This document shows, one piece after another, positions 37,301-49,419 of a stretch of 64,000 nt of DNA. The stretch covers positions 24,919,021 to 24,983,020 of the forward strand of contig CM030718.1 in the NCBI GenBank assembly GCA_017979445.1, in the 5' to 3' direction. The notes under the pieces were generated by a model, which saw nothing but the letters and a program-made list of their open reading frames with translations, did not search any database and was not told the DNA's origin. Origin of the DNA: Akebia trifoliata. Lineage: Eukaryota; Streptophyta; Magnoliopsida; Ranunculales; Lardizabalaceae. Positions within the stretch are counted from its first letter, which is position 1. Each line of letters opens with the position of its first letter. The translations under genes and the position numbers were made by a program.

Positions 37301-40300
37301 CAATTTTTTTTAATCTGAGTTTTCCCATGAAATCTAGAGGGCTGTGGTTGGATTGCCAATGTGGTATTCCATTTGAGCAAAATAACCCTTAGGGCTGTGG
37401 TGTTACTGATTCACAGACTTTACCAACTTACCAATTTGGCAACTTGAAGGGGCCTTGTTAATTATTAACCGAGGGTTTCATTAAATTTATTTGGAGGGGA
37501 CCATTTTGTAGCATTTAAACTATGCATGTATAGTTGTTGTTTGCTAGCTAATGCAAACCAGAAATCTTGAATAATCAAAGAGAAAACCGATGTCATATAG
37601 TGGACGGGGGCACACATGCATGGGGAGTGTAACAAATTATTTGGTGGCCTTCCTTGGATGTCCTGTATACCCAAATCAATCCAATCAGTCTCTATCTTTT
37701 TTAATTGTGTGGACTGCTAGCCATATTGGTTCTGCCGTCCAAGGAAGTGTTATAGACAGGGTAGTTATGATCATCTGAACTGTTTGCATTTAGCATAGTA
37801 GATCTTTTTAAACGCCCTTCTCAGGATTGGTCCCATCCTAAGCTACTGAATTTACAACTCCTATGTCGAACCACAGACCAGTATGAAGTGAACCAGTTCA
37901 CTGAGCGATTAAATTCCATGTTCTGGTCTCAACTGCGAGATGTACACGGAAATCCGGCTCGAGATACCACCAGTTGTAAATAATTCCAATAAAGCCTTGG
38001 GTGATGTTGTTGAAAGCAGTTTGCTGGTTACCTCCCCTTTTGAATGACTGCATTGATTCAGGTGGTCATGAGGCTGATGATAATCTTGATTTTGTCAACA
38101 TTCTTGTTGTTGATACACCACGGATATATGAAAGAACCATCAAAGCCACTAAAAGGCATGTCAAGTAGTGGTTACATTCTTGGAATTTTGATACGAAAAA
38201 TATCTCTTTGCTCAATTTTGTTTTTCACAAAGTGCATGGCAAGCATACAACACTGAGTATGTCTTCCAAGAATTGTATGCTATGCTATGAGAAAGTTTTC
38301 CCTTATGAGAATGTTTTTCCACCTTCTCCGAGTTGGCTACCTTCTCCAGCGGGTGCATTCATGTCATGGACTCCTATCCAACCACGAGTCACATAAGCCC
38401 CCACAGTATTTCTTTCAGAAGAAGATAATGGTATTAATAATCTTAATACTGATGCCTAAAGGCTTGAGCCTTGACAAAGATCTTCTGATTTACCAAAGAG
38501 ATCGGACTACTAATCCTGGCATACAACTTAGTGCTTTGATGGATGTGGGTCATTCTAGACATGGAAAAGGTCCATCTCAAGGACAAGAAGGGAGGGAGGG
38601 AGAGAGAGAGAGCATGAATCCAAATTTGATCCAAGAACTAGGTAACTTAGGTCCCATCCTCTTGTGTGTTGCATGTGTGCTTCATGGACCAGTGTGCATT
38701 GGCGTATTGTCCATGCTGTCTAATTGTTACCTTATTTCCTCATAATTGGAAGTTTGGTTTTTTTTGGATTTCTGGCTGGTTTTGTAATGGAGATTGGTTT
38801 AACTCATCATGAACCTGATCATTGGTTTAACTCCTTATTAGGGCTTCCAAAAAGTTAATTATCAAGGAATAACTAGGGCAATTCCTAATCTGATATGCTT
38901 TTGTTGTCTGTTTTGTTTTAATACCCCAAGGTTTGTGAGAGATCGCTGTCTGGTACTGTTGCTGGCCCAAACACATCAGCTGATTCCCATTTTGTAAGAG
39001 CTGAGATGCTGTCCAGTGGTTATTTAATTCGTCCATGTGAGGGGGGAGGGTCTATCATCCACATTGTAGATCACTTGGATCTTGAGGTTTGATTTCTATT
39101 TGTTAGCTTTTCTGTATCTGTTTTCCTTGACAACAACTTATTTTCTCCCATTGCTTATTTAGGCATGGAGTGTTCCTGAGGTTTTGCGACCACTTTATGA
39201 GTCATCCAAAGTTGTAGCTCAAAAGATGACGATTGCGGTGAGCAACAAAATGATTGTTTTTTTTTTTTTTTTTCTTTCTAACCTGGATAATGTAATAGAT
39301 TATGCTTTTGAAATTTGGCTGCTTATCTTAAGCCTAGCATGTATGATGGATGTGAGGCCCATTGTCATTAAACCAAATTGTACCCTACTCGTGGCCACTA
39401 GCTAATCATACATACTGATCAATATGTGGGCGACTTCTTGTGTGTGTGGGCATTACTCTAAACAATGCCAACTAGGGGTGAACTTCGACAGCTTAAGTTA
39501 CGATCTACGTTCTTAATGATGATGGACCTCAGGTCCAAACTGGTTTTGTTGATCCAGAAAATCTCTCTCTATAACTTTTATTTAGATATTTCTTCAAATT
39601 TGTTTTTGTTATGTTATTTGTTACTTTAAAATCTTGAGGGAAGAATGAGGTTGTTCTTTTTACGCAAACATAAAAACAAAAAGGAATTAATTAACCTTTT
39701 CTGTGAAGGCACTGCGCCACATCAGGCAAATAGCGCAAGAGACAAGTGGAGAAGTGGTATATGGTTTGGGTAGGCAGCCTGCTGTTCTGCGAAATTTTAG
39801 TCAAAGATTGAGCAGGTGATTTCCATGATTCTTTTTCGTCTTCGTGCTCACCCATTCACACTTAAATACACATTCTTATACATGCGGACACATGAATGTG
39901 CACGCACACACACACATGTATGTATGTATGTATGCATATTTGTATGCTTGTACTATGGGCTTGGACCAATAGGCCATAACTAAGGAGGTTGACATTTTGC
40001 AATGCAACTTTGAGATCATGGGTTTAAGTCCAACTTACACACACCCCAAGAAAAAATATATGTTTATCCAGTGCAATTTATCTTCTTATATTTTCTATTA
40101 TTTTTTTTATAGGGGATTCAATGATGCCGTAAATGGATTCAATGATGATGGTTGGTCATTAATGAACTGTGATGGTAATGAAGATGTAATGATTGCCATT
40201 AACTGTAGCAAGAACATGGGCACTGTTGCCAATACTGCCAATTCCCTCCCATTGCCCGGTGGTGTCCTCTGTGTGAAGGCATCCATGCTACTTCAAGTGA

Positions 40301-43300
40301 GTTTACCCATCGTTATTTTGGTTGAAATGTTCAAAGGGATTACAAAATCGTATTGTCTTTCTGAGAACAACTTGAGACTGAAAGAGGAAATATAATGACA
40401 TATTAAGAATGAAGAAAAAACATTTTTTTAAGTAATTTTACTATGGTTTTGGAACCCAGCTGAGTAACTGAAGTTGGATTCTGAGTAATCAGTTTAATCT
40501 CAGATTCCATTAAAAAATAAACTGACATGTAACTTGACACGTTGATTATTAAAGTTCGTATCTCGTTGATGCATTCATGGTGAACTCAACATGAGATCAG
40601 AATGTTGATTCTCTTCCAGGGTTGTGTTTTCAGACAATGGTAGAACATCTGTTCTTCCCTATGTAACAAGCACGCTGCACTTTTAGGATTTTTACCGTGT
40701 CAAGCATGTTTTTCCACATGGATACTCCCGACACACATCCTAGCATGTAAGGTAGTGAATTACCATTTTTAATGATTTACTATAAAAAAAACTTCTGAAA
40801 GAGGACGTAATCCATCCTTGATATACCAATTTATTAAGTATTTAAAAACAATCATGTTGAATTATTTTTCTTTTTGTGATAAGTAACCATGGGTTGATAT
40901 AGTACAAATATATTTTTATTACGTTATGACCTATAGATTTTTTTTCCCCTTCTGCAAATATTTTATCCTTTAAGTGCTCATATATTTAAAAAATTGATTT
41001 ATTTTTATATTATGAGTAATGTGTACGGATGTGTTAGAATCTTGGGCTTCTCAAAGTCGCTGCATCCGACACCTCATACGCATTATCTGTCTTTATCACA
41101 CAGCTTCCAATAAATCAAAAGAAAAGGAGAGGAAAAGATAATAAACATAATCTCTTCTTATTTGTTACTCTCCCAACTAGGGGTTTGGACAATGTTATGG
41201 AGACAAGGATAGTGATTTTGTCATAAATTTTAAACTTGCCAACCTCCATGAAACTCAGACCAGGTCTACTTAATTTGGCTTGGTTCATGTTATCAACTTC
41301 AAATTCCAATCTTTTTTAGAAAGCTGGTGAAGTTTTGTTGATTTGTCCGAGTTAAACTTAAAAAAGTACAGTAAGCCATTCATCCAGAGTTTTGGATGTT
41401 ATTAATTACAAAATTTTCTTATTAAATTGATGTCTGGGAGACAATTACGGCTCCTCACAGATCTGCCCTTTTTAGATGCAATATTAACAATTGTCCTGAT
41501 CAATGTAGTATGGCACAATATTTCATTCGTTAAGGACATTAATTTTTTTTCAAGATTCCCCATTTTTTGATGTAGCATCATTTCCTAACTTTATAAAGCA
41601 CAATCTTTTGGCTTAAAAACTGATGAGATATTTTCTATTCCTGTGGTTAGAATGTTCACCCTGCATTACTGATTCGGTTCCTGAGGGAGCACCGATCCGA
41701 GTGGGCTGATTACAACGTTGATGCCTATTCTGCTGCATCATTGAAGGCCGGTTCTTACAACTTTGGGGGATTTAGGTCCACCAGGTTCTCTGGAGCCCAA
41801 ATCATCATGCCACTTGGTCATACCGTGGAACGTGAAGAGGTCTGCTAAATCTCCATTTCGTTCTACAAATTCTCTCTAGAAATTTTTATGCACTAACTCT
41901 TATATATTGGTGAGAATATTTCAGTTGCTTGAAATAATTCGACTTGAAGGCCATGCCCTTACTCAAGAAGAAGCTATTCTGTCCAGGGATATTCATCTCT
42001 TACAGGTTTCTCTTCAATATCTTGAGATATTCTCTGCTACCTTGTAGTTTAGTTTCAATATTTATTCATTTTGCTTATGTGAAAGCACAAAAAAGGGATT
42101 TAATTTGTTCACAGCTTTGATATTGATTTGTTATGCTTTCGATTTTCTCTGAGTTGCAGACTTGTAGTGGAGTGGATGAGAATGCAGTGGGAGCCTGCTC
42201 TGAGCTTGTTTTCGCACCAATTGATGAAATGTTTCCTGATGACGCTCCATTGCTACCCTCAGGATTTCGGATCATACCACTGGATTCAAAATCAGTGAGT
42301 TCAAACCTATTCAACCTCCTTTTTTCCTTTTTATGACTTATTTTATAAGTACAATATGATTCTTTAGTAACTCATAAGCTGTTGGTTTAGCAAAAAAATT
42401 CATGGTCTTGGGTTTAACTTGGGCAGGCCTGCGATTTCTCTACTCATTGAAACTTGTGGCTTAGTTGATCTCTGATCAGTTACGGTGCTGATAATTCATA
42501 GAAGGGCCGTTCTATTTGCACCCACTATTTATGCTCAGTGCACCCACTCACCTCTATAGACTCCACACAAAAATATGTTTAAGTGGGTGCAAATGGCCTG
42601 GCCCTTCATAAAATGGCATGATCAGTTACTTTTTGACATTTTCCTTTGTTTACTGGTATTATCATTCTGTATGTTGTAACAATTTACAAACTTATTACAG
42701 AAACCTGCCTGTTTAACTAACAATAATTGTATTTTATATTTGCTCATCTTACTTGTCAAAACCTGTAAAAAATCTTATCTGTGAGTGCATAGCCCTAGAT
42801 CTGGCAATGTATGTGATGAACACTCAAGAAACACAAGATTTAAATTTGTTTGGCTAAGCCTACTCCACAGATGAGAGAGAATTTCACTATTTGAGAATGA
42901 TTACAACCTTGACTCATGAAAATGTGTGTACATTGAGTTGAGTTTTAAAAATAGGGTTAAAGGCGTCACATGTTAAATTACAACTTGGTTTAAGGAATAT
43001 TTCTTATCTTGGTTTCTGAGCTCAAACTCCGACATTGTAAAATTGAAAAGCTTCCTACTGTTCCCACTTAGTTGAAGATGCAAACTGAATGACTTGATTC
43101 CAAGTCCTAGTCCATATCTTCGAACACTTCAGATAATGAAAAATTATCTCTTGCTAATCTGTTATTTCTTCTCAGAAATTCCAGAACTTTGTGAAATAGA
43201 TAATGCTAATTTCTTGCCTCCAAAACTGATCTTTACTACTATACATTGTGAACACAGGCTACATTGAATGCACATCGGACATTGGATCTAGCATCTAGCC

Positions 43301-45287
43301 TTGAAGTAGGTCCAGACACAAACCGGGCCATTGGAGATGCACCTTCAAATGGTTATAATATGCGCTCGGTGTTGACCATTGCCTTCCAATTCCCTTTCGA
43401 GACCCATCTCCAGGAAAGTGTTGCAACCATGGCTCAACAATATATTCGCAGTGTGATTTCCTCTGTGCAGAGGGTTGCCATGGCCATAGCTCCATCTGGA
43501 CTAGGTTCTCACGTTGGGCCAAAGCTATCTCCAGGTTCTCCAGAAGCTCTTACGCTCGCTCACTGGATCTGTCAGAGCTATAGGCAAGTTCTGCTAAACT
43601 TGAACTACCTGAATTCATGTTTAAAAGCTCTGACACTAAATGGAAACCAGTCTTTAGTTCCGTGTTTGATTTGTCCAAACTTAAGCTGTCTTGTCATTTA
43701 GACAAAGACAGGGTCATTCTGAACTTTTCAAAAAATTTGTTGCCACTGTTTGCTTTACTTTGTCCTACTTTATAAAAAGTTTGGATATCGATAGAATTTG
43801 GGATGGGAGAAATTCTATTATAATTCGGGTTCATCATTTGAAATTCATAAAGAAAATTGGTAAATTAAAAACATTGATAATTGTAATGTTACCAGAAAAA
43901 AAAAGAATTCTTTTTTTCTTTTCAATAATAATTGAATTATTCACTCAGATTAAAATATCTCTAAATTGTTTTTGAATCTTTGAATTGGATGGTTGTATTA
44001 TATGTTTTCTTAAAATTGAAAAAAATAACAAATTCATCAACAAAGATTCCTACTAACTTACTTGCATTTCTTTTTTTATTATTCTCAGCTACCATTTAGG
44101 GATGGAACTGTTGAGGTCTAATAGTGAGGGAGGAGACTCAGTGTTGAAACTACTTTGGCAACATCCAGATGCAATATTATGCTGCTCCTTGAAGGTATTA
44201 TTACAAGCGCATTGGTGAAAGGGAAAATTCCTTCCACATTAGGGATATATTTCGAAAGGAAATTGCAGAACTGACTTCCTTTGACACTGCGCCGAGAGGA
44301 CCATATGTTTTTTTTCCTTGTATCTTGAGAAAATAAATCAATGGTTCTCTGCACGCTGTCACGTCAGCGATGTGTCGAGGGAAGAGTCAGTTAAGAACAA
44401 CTCATTTCAAAATTTTCCCATGTCAGTGGCACAGTTGACATTTGGCTTGTGCTACCATATCAGATGTACGTCGTCGATCTGCAAACTTAACAAGGTGCTT
44501 TTGGTTTAATTGCAGTCGCTACCAGTCTTCACTTTTGCCAACCAGGCGGGATTTGACATGCTGGAGACCACGTTGTTAGCTCTGCAGGACATCACGTTGG
44601 ATAGGATATTCGATGAGTCCGGTCGGAAGGCATTGTTCTCTGATTTCGCTAAGATAATGCAACAGGTAATGTACAAGAAAATATCGATCGTACCTTTTTC
44701 TTAGATTAGCTTCTATTGGCACCCCGACATTTACTTATCACACCTCAATTTCTTAAATTATTTATCACATCCAATTACAAATTAAAACACACACTTCAAA
44801 CATTACAAATGTTTGGCTCAAATGGTAAAATCTCAACATTACAAAACTTCATAACACTCTTTTAGTAGTTGTTACAATTATATGATTAGGCTCGTATAAA
44901 ATTCTAAACCCAAAAATAGAAATCTAACAAAAAAGAGGGAATTTTTTTTTGTTTTGAAAAGAGCTTCTATTGGCATCCCAACTTTTACTAATTCTCGACA
45001 CTTTCTTTATTCTTTTAATTGGGGTGTAATAAGTAAAAGTTGGGGTGCCAATAGCAGCTCTCTTTTCTTATCATAGTAGGTATAAAAGGTCCTTCAGTTT
45101 TCTCTGGCTCGTTAGTGTTCATATGTTTTCTCCTTTGCAGGGTTTTGCTTATCTGCCAGCTGGACTATGCGTGTCAACCATGGGACGCCATGTGTCATAT
45201 GAACAAGCCATCGCCTGGAAAGTCCTCGGCAAAGAGAACGCCGTCCACTGCATTGCCTTTGCATTCATCAACTGGTCTTTTGTGTAA
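34400..45287 (+). CDS. REV: Class III HD-ZIP transcription factor, REVOLUTA type (18 exons)
   Basis: Exons: 34400-34629, 34907-35066, 35858-35943, 36071-36161, 36327-36422, 36712-36825, 36944-37027, 38931-39086, 39163-39237, 39709-39815, 40113-40296, 41651-41839, 41925-42005, 42160-42294, 43258-43583, 44089-44194, 44516-44665, 45141-45287. They sum to 2517 bases, 838 aa, with no frame break. Domains: homeodomain about 24-88 (IKVWFQNRRCREKQRK), leucine zipper about 92-135 (LLMEENDRLQKQVSQL), START lipid-binding domain about 165-375, and a C-terminal MEKHLA domain about 690-838 ending AFINWSFV. Length fits the family (about 840). It closely resembles REV in PHRES, NPAGLLSIAEETL and SSGYLIRPC regions. 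REV-type factors set adaxial leaf identity, meristem and vascular patterning (family knowledge). It is controlled by miR165/166 (site present). Two introns, after exons 1 and 15, have GC donors. Intron 7 (1.9 kb) carries inserted DNA. Confidence 0.95.
34630..34906 (+). other. GC-AG intron 1 of the HD-ZIP III gene
   Basis: Exon 1 must end AATCGCAG (34629) for the frame to continue into G-TGC-CGT (QNRR-CREKQR). The donor is then GCAAGTTT instead of GT, with acceptor TTCTTGCAG at 34898-34906. The strong AG|GCAAGT context is the known consensus for GC-AG introns spliced by the major spliceosome. Confidence 0.85.
35170..35640. mobile_element. LTR-like fragment in REV intron 2
   Basis: The words CGATAAATAAAGAAAAATAA and TTTTACGTGGTTCCCTCAAG with AACGTCCACGGATCACATTG are typical of plant copia-type LTR or TRIM sequences, which often carry TTTACGTGGTTCG...CTACGTCCACGG. 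A (GC)n(AC)n microsatellite is at 35474-35503. I see no protein-coding retroelement domain, so this is a fragment or solo LTR. Edges are uncertain. Confidence 0.45.
36151..36336 (+). promoter_or_regulatory. miR165/166 target site, split by intron 4
   Basis: The last 11 bases of exon 4 (CTGGGATGAAG, 36151-36161) joined to the first 10 of exon 5 (CCTGGTCCGG, 36327-36336) form the miR165/166 target, encoding PGMKPGP in the START domain. Against the perfect complement of miR166 only bases 1, 2, 5 and 21 differ. In genomic DNA and unspliced RNA the site is interrupted by 165 bases. Confidence 0.93.
37101..37395. mobile_element. MITE with TTACTTAGTAAG ends in REV intron 7
   Basis: It begins GACTAGCCTTACTTAGTAAG at 37101 and has the inner words CATGATCCGATCCC and GTGTTCCGTGGAAGTTCGGT shared, in inverted orientation, with the copy at 20720-21083. 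The right end near AACCCTTAGG is decayed. Other copies are at 48899-49095 and, as a remnant, 55037-55110. Confidence 0.6.
37800..38700 (+). pseudogene. Possible captured gene fragment in REV intron 7
   Basis: Stretches here look protein-like in switching frames, for example LLNLQLLCRTTDQYEVNQFT near 37850, NLDFVNILVVDTPRIYERTI near 38085 and KVFPYENVFPPSPSWLPSPA near 38300, with stops and frame shifts between them. Composition is less AT-biased than the surrounding introns. I do not recognise the source gene. It could be a fragment carried in by a mobile element, or chance. Confidence 0.3.
42780..43075. mobile_element. Possible LTR-type fragment in REV intron 14
   Basis: The word TTTGGCTAAGCCTACTCCAC, followed by GATGAGAGAG and CTTGACTCATGAAAATGTGT, resembles the ACGTGGTTCGGCTAAGCCTACGTCCACGG block of plant copia-type LTRs. 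There is no coding region. This is a weak match by eye. Confidence 0.35.
43584..44088 (+). other. GC-AG intron 15 of the HD-ZIP III gene
   Basis: Exon 15 ends CAGAGCTATAG at 43583 and continues in frame as AG+C-TAC-CAT (SYS-YHLG) at 44089. The donor is GCAAGTTC and the acceptor TTCTCAG. No GT donor nearby keeps the frame. The seven bases after the exon (GCAAGTT) are the same as in intron 1. Confidence 0.85.
44706..45063. mobile_element. MITE family with TTCTATTGGCACCCC ends, copies in REV intron 17
   Basis: A left end AGCTTCTATTGGCACCCCGA at 44708 is followed by an inner complete palindrome at about 44958-45063, which pairs AGAGCTTCTATTGGCATCCC with GGGGTGCCAATAGCAGCTCT. Other copies are at 46622-46955, 50360-50600 and 50480-50835. 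Confidence 0.6.
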
Positions 45288-47110
45288 ACTCTACACTAAA
45301 AAAGAGAAGAAAAGAAATGAAAGTGAAGTTTGGTATTAAAATGTCAAATGATTGCATTTATTTATTTAATTTAAAAAAAAAAATTTATTGGAACGATCTC
45401 AATGCTTAGAAGGTGGAAAAAACTTTGAAGCGGCCAGCCCGAAGTAGAAATAGGAACCCTATTTAATTTCTTGGGGGGAGAGTTTAGAAGACTGCACTGG
45501 TTTTCTTCTCGGCCATCTTTCGTTGAAAATCTGGGAGTAACATTAAAATTGACATCGATTCTCACATTGCTGATGTGGATGTATGTAAAGAACCATAGAT
45601 GCTTATCATTGAGATACAGGTGAAAAGCATCTATGGCTATCTTTGCACTTCCACATCAATGGTTATGTATTTACAAGATTATTTTCAAAAGAGGTCATTG
45701 AGGGTACTACTAATATAATTAATGATTAAAGTTAATTATTTGTATAAAAAAAATGTATAAAATCAAAATGACTCGATTGAGTCATAACCGATTTTAGCAA
45801 AATACAAGGGTTGAAGGTTTTTTATTACAACTCTTGGATTGAATTTTTAGATAAACCAAACATGAGAATTTATTTGAGAACTTATAACTAATTCCACCGA
45901 TGCCAACTCCAACTCCGATTAACTCCCACTTCCAAACACATGGAGGGGTGTATTTTGAAGATAACTTTCTTGGACAAACATGTACCAAGAAAAATCACGA
46001 TTAGAATTAAGGGGTGCGCCCGTGCGCCCCTTGTTTCCAACGAGTTTACTAAAGGGAAGATTTATGCTAAAAAAGATGAGATTTGCAAGTAAGCCCAAGC
46101 AGAAGAATAGGTCTAGCAAAACGGGGTTTTTTGCACACACTCACGTGTGAAGCCAAATGATTGAGATTTGCACCTCTTGCGTGTGGCATCGTATGCTTGC
46201 ACACACCTAAAGGTTTTTGGATCACGACTTCCAATTCCTTCTTGAGCCAATGGGCCCTTGTGCACGCGTGGATTTATCGATGTCTCTCACTCATATCCAC
46301 TTAAGTGATAAGAGATGTTCTATATAAGAATTAGATTTCTTTCTTCTATTTTTTTAATGTGAGACTAAACATAATTCACCACATTATATACAAATTTTCA
46401 TACACGGGTGGTGATATTCTAGAGCCGATTTTTCATTCACTTATCAATGGTTTAAGGTAATCAAATATACATCATTATTCTTCTCAATGAGAAAAATAGA
46501 TTCCCAAAACCATAGAGGTTGAAGAACTTGAAGATGACAGATTTAAAGATAAAAAAAACATTTTTTTTTTACTGGAGATTGAAGATGAAGGCATTTAGAA
46601 TTAATCTATATATATATATTAAAAAGAGTTTATATTGGCACCCCAATTTTTACTTATTACATTTCAATTAAAAATAAAGAAAAATATGTGCATGGTTGAG
46701 AATAAGTAAAAGTTGGGTGCCAATAGAAGCTCTCTTGATTTTTCTCCCCCAAGATTTCTAATCATAATTTTAAATCACTACAAAAATTGTTTCGAATGAT
46801 CGTTATAATGTTTTGCAAGGTTGCCATTATAATTTGAGCCAAACCATTGTACTGTTTGTAGGGTGTGTTTTAATTTTATTTAGGGTGGGATAAATAATTT
46901 AAGAAATTGGGGTGTAATAAGTAAAAGTTGAGGTGCCAATAACAGCTCTTTTAAAAAAAAATGGGAAGGCAAGGTGTAGCTCATTAGTTTGAAATCATAA
47001 GGGTTATTTCAAATATTCATCAAAACATGGAGGGGCGTCTAAATCTTTACAAAATATTTCTCCATTTAAGCCCATGAAACAAAAGTTCAAAACTTCAAAT
47101 TCTACCGTAA
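45288..47110. other. Spacer between REV and the tandem triplet
   Basis: No gene is seen. It holds a short palindrome at about 45555-45665 (CATAGATGCTTATCATTGAG paired with AAGCATCTATGG arms), a GCGCCCGTGCGCCCC stretch near 46016, a (TA)n near 46608, and a MITE at 46622-46955 with TATTGGCACCCC ends. The dispersed repeat reaches 46980-47060. Confidence 0.5.
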
Positions 47111-47284
47111 GGACTACCGGTTTAAGGTCAAAAACGTCATTTTAACTACCTTCAAAGAAACATGTTGCCTATATAACTAACCATCTTTGAGTGTCAAATG
47201 AACTTGTAGAGTAACAATTTTCATTGTTGGGTTTTTGTTTCGTTTGAGAGAGAAAAAGAGAAGAATTAGTAGGAGAAGAACAGA
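47111..47284 (+). promoter_or_regulatory. Core promoter and leader of triplet copy 1
   Basis: A block shared by all three tandem genes: CCGGTTTAAGGTCAAAAACG then TCATTTTAACTACC, a TATA box CTATATAAC at about 47169, and a purine-rich leader GAGAGAGAAAAAGAGAAGAA before the ATG. The ACGT core (AACGTCAT) is kept here. Confidence 0.6.
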
Positions 47285-49224
47285 ATGGCAACATTGGTTT
47301 TTCCAATCTTTATTCGGTTGTTGATGGGTTCGATTATTATCTACGCCATTTTAATTGGTCTCCACACCATTGAATCTCGGAAAGACAAAGCTTTGAAGAG
47401 GTTCTACTTGAATTTCATTAATTTCTTAATGATCCAGAGTTGTTTTTTTTGTTCTCTTTTGGGCTGTAATTTTCTTGTTTGGTTCTTTATCTCTATTGGG
47501 TTGAAAGAACAGGATTCAATTAAGAAAACCCATAATTTTATTTCTTTTATTTTCATGGTGATTGTATTAGATCAGTCAGAAGTGATGAAACCCGCATTTG
47601 TTCACTTTCTTTTGTTTGTTGGATGTTAAATTTGGAAATGAAGATGGTTTTTTAGGAAACAATTTTATTGTTGTTCTTGCATTTAAGATTGAAAAGAGTG
47701 TATTTGATGAGAAACCCACATTATAATGATCTAGAGTTGTTTTTTTTTTCTTCTTTTGGGCTGTAATTTTCTTGTTTGGTTCTTTATCTTTATTGGGTTG
47801 AAAGAACAGATTCAGTTAAGAAAGCCCAAATTTTGTTTCTTTTTAGTTTTGGTCTCATTTTCATGATTATTGTATTAGATCAGTCAGAGGTGATGGAACC
47901 CATGAAACCCACATTTGCTCACTTTCTTTTGTTTCTTGAATTCTGTTTGTTGGGTATTATTGTTTGTTTTGTTGTTGTTCTTGCATTTAAGATTATAATG
48001 GTCATTGAAACAGTAATTCAGACCAGAATTCAAAAGCTGGCCTTGTATTTTTGTTCTGAGTCATGAAATTGAAATTGAAGTCTCTTTGCTATATTCTGAT
48101 ATCCATTTGAAAGATTCTTCTGTTCTAGAATCCATTAAACTAACATCAGAAATCAATAACTGGATACCCACTAAAAAGCTGATTTGATGGGCACAAGTTG
48201 TCCTGTTTCAGTTTCTCCTACAAAATTTATCTTTGATTTCTTTTTAGATATGTAAATGTTTTCTAAAACATTATTTCCATAATTAAGAATAATATGATTA
48301 TGGGTATAATTCAAAATATTTCTCCATCTTGCAGATTCCAATTCGAATATTTGGGGATAGATCAAGATGTCAATGCCTTGGAGAGGGCTACAATCTGTTT
48401 GAAGAAGCTGATAGAGGTATAAGCTACTTCCAGTTAACTTTTTATCTGCTAATGTTTGCAACAAGGATCATCCGTCACTTACATGAATTCTCATATTTTT
48501 CTTTTAAATCACAATCTTAACAGAGTGTTATATGATTGTCTCCTGCATGGAACCCATCAAACATTTGTTCTTCCATACATGCCATAAGACATGTTTTTGA
48601 GATTTTAGGACTTGATTTGCTGGCATTTGACATACATGCCAACAGACATGTAATTTGCACACACAACACAAACACACATTGAGATAATTGAGCATATTTC
48701 TCCTGGCAGGTCAAAGATGATTTTACGAAGAAAGTGGACGAAATTGGTATTCTCAACGGGAAGTTGGGCACGTTACGAAAGGTGACTACTTTCTTCTTTT
48801 TCTCTTTGTTTTAGGAAACACTAAATTGGGTACATTTTAACTACGGACTTGGACGAGAATCACTTACATTTCAACAGAAACCTATTTATCCAAAGAGTCT
48901 GACTAGCCTTACTTAGTAAGATTTCAACTCTTACTAAGGGTCGTTGAGCTCACCCAAAAACATGATATGATGCCACAAGATTTGTAGAGGACAAAATTCC
49001 ATGAACTTTGAAAAACAAAATTTCATAAAGTTTTATTTTTCAACGTTGAATTTTAAATTTAAATTTGAGAATTCGGAAGCTGTACATTTTCAATCTCTTT
49101 TTTTGTTGCCACGTATTATCAGGAAAATGCTGACTTGAATGATCTGGCGAAATCCTTGAAGCAAGAACTTCAAACTTTGAAGTCTAAGTACAAATTGCCC
49201 TCCGATTATTGGTTCGAACTATGA
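47285..49224 (+). CDS. Unknown membrane-anchored coiled-coil protein, tandem copy 1 (four exons)
   Basis: Exons 47285-47400, 48335-48416, 48710-48781 and 49123-49224 sum to 372 bases, 123 aa; intron phases are 2, 0, 0. Residues about 4-27 are one hydrophobic segment (FPIFIRLLMGSIIIYAILIG), likely a signal anchor. A polar linker with a KALKRFQFEYLG junction follows, then a charged heptad-like region from about residue 66 to 115 (VKDDFTKKVDEIGILNGKL, ENADLNDLAKSLKQELQTLK), ending YWFEL. No catalytic motif is visible, and I do not recognise the family. The topology suggests a protein held at a membrane with a cytosolic or lumenal coiled coil. Frame continuity and matching exon borders in all three copies support the model. 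Exon 1 stays open into intron 1 for 114 codons; I regard that as intron read-through. Confidence 0.75.
47420..48015 (+). repeat. Internal duplication inside intron 1 of triplet copy 1
   Basis: About 47430-47715 and 47735-48000 are two diverged direct copies of the same roughly 280 bp (shared words TTTTGGGCTGTAATTTTCTT, TATTGGGTTGAAAGAACAG, TGTATTAGATCAGTCAGA and TGTTGTTCTTGCATTTAAGA). Copies 2 and 3 of the gene have single versions at the same place. Confidence 0.7.
48899..49100. mobile_element. MITE fragment in intron 3 of triplet copy 1
   Basis: GACTAGCCTTACTTAGTAAG at 48901 and CATGATATGATGCCACAAG inside match the element in REV intron 7. The right end is lost. A smaller remnant lies at the same position of copy 2 (55037-55110), and none in copy 3. 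Confidence 0.6.
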
Positions 49225-49419
49225 AGTACAAAGTGCCCTTAGATTATTTTCTGCTTGATTGATTGGTTCCAAAAACATTATTTTCTACTTGATTGATCAA
49301 ATACTTTCTTGTCATTTATTTTCTTTTACGATACTATGAATGGACCGACCGAGAATATGACAATGAACATGGAAATGTGTCAAAAGTACATCATGGTCAA
49401 ATAAAAGCTTGATTAATAT

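Noticed and set aside
47285..47629. 114-codon single-exon reading of triplet copy 1
   Set aside because: Matching exon borders and early intron stops in copies 2 and 3 favour splicing at 47400; the extension is intron sequence.
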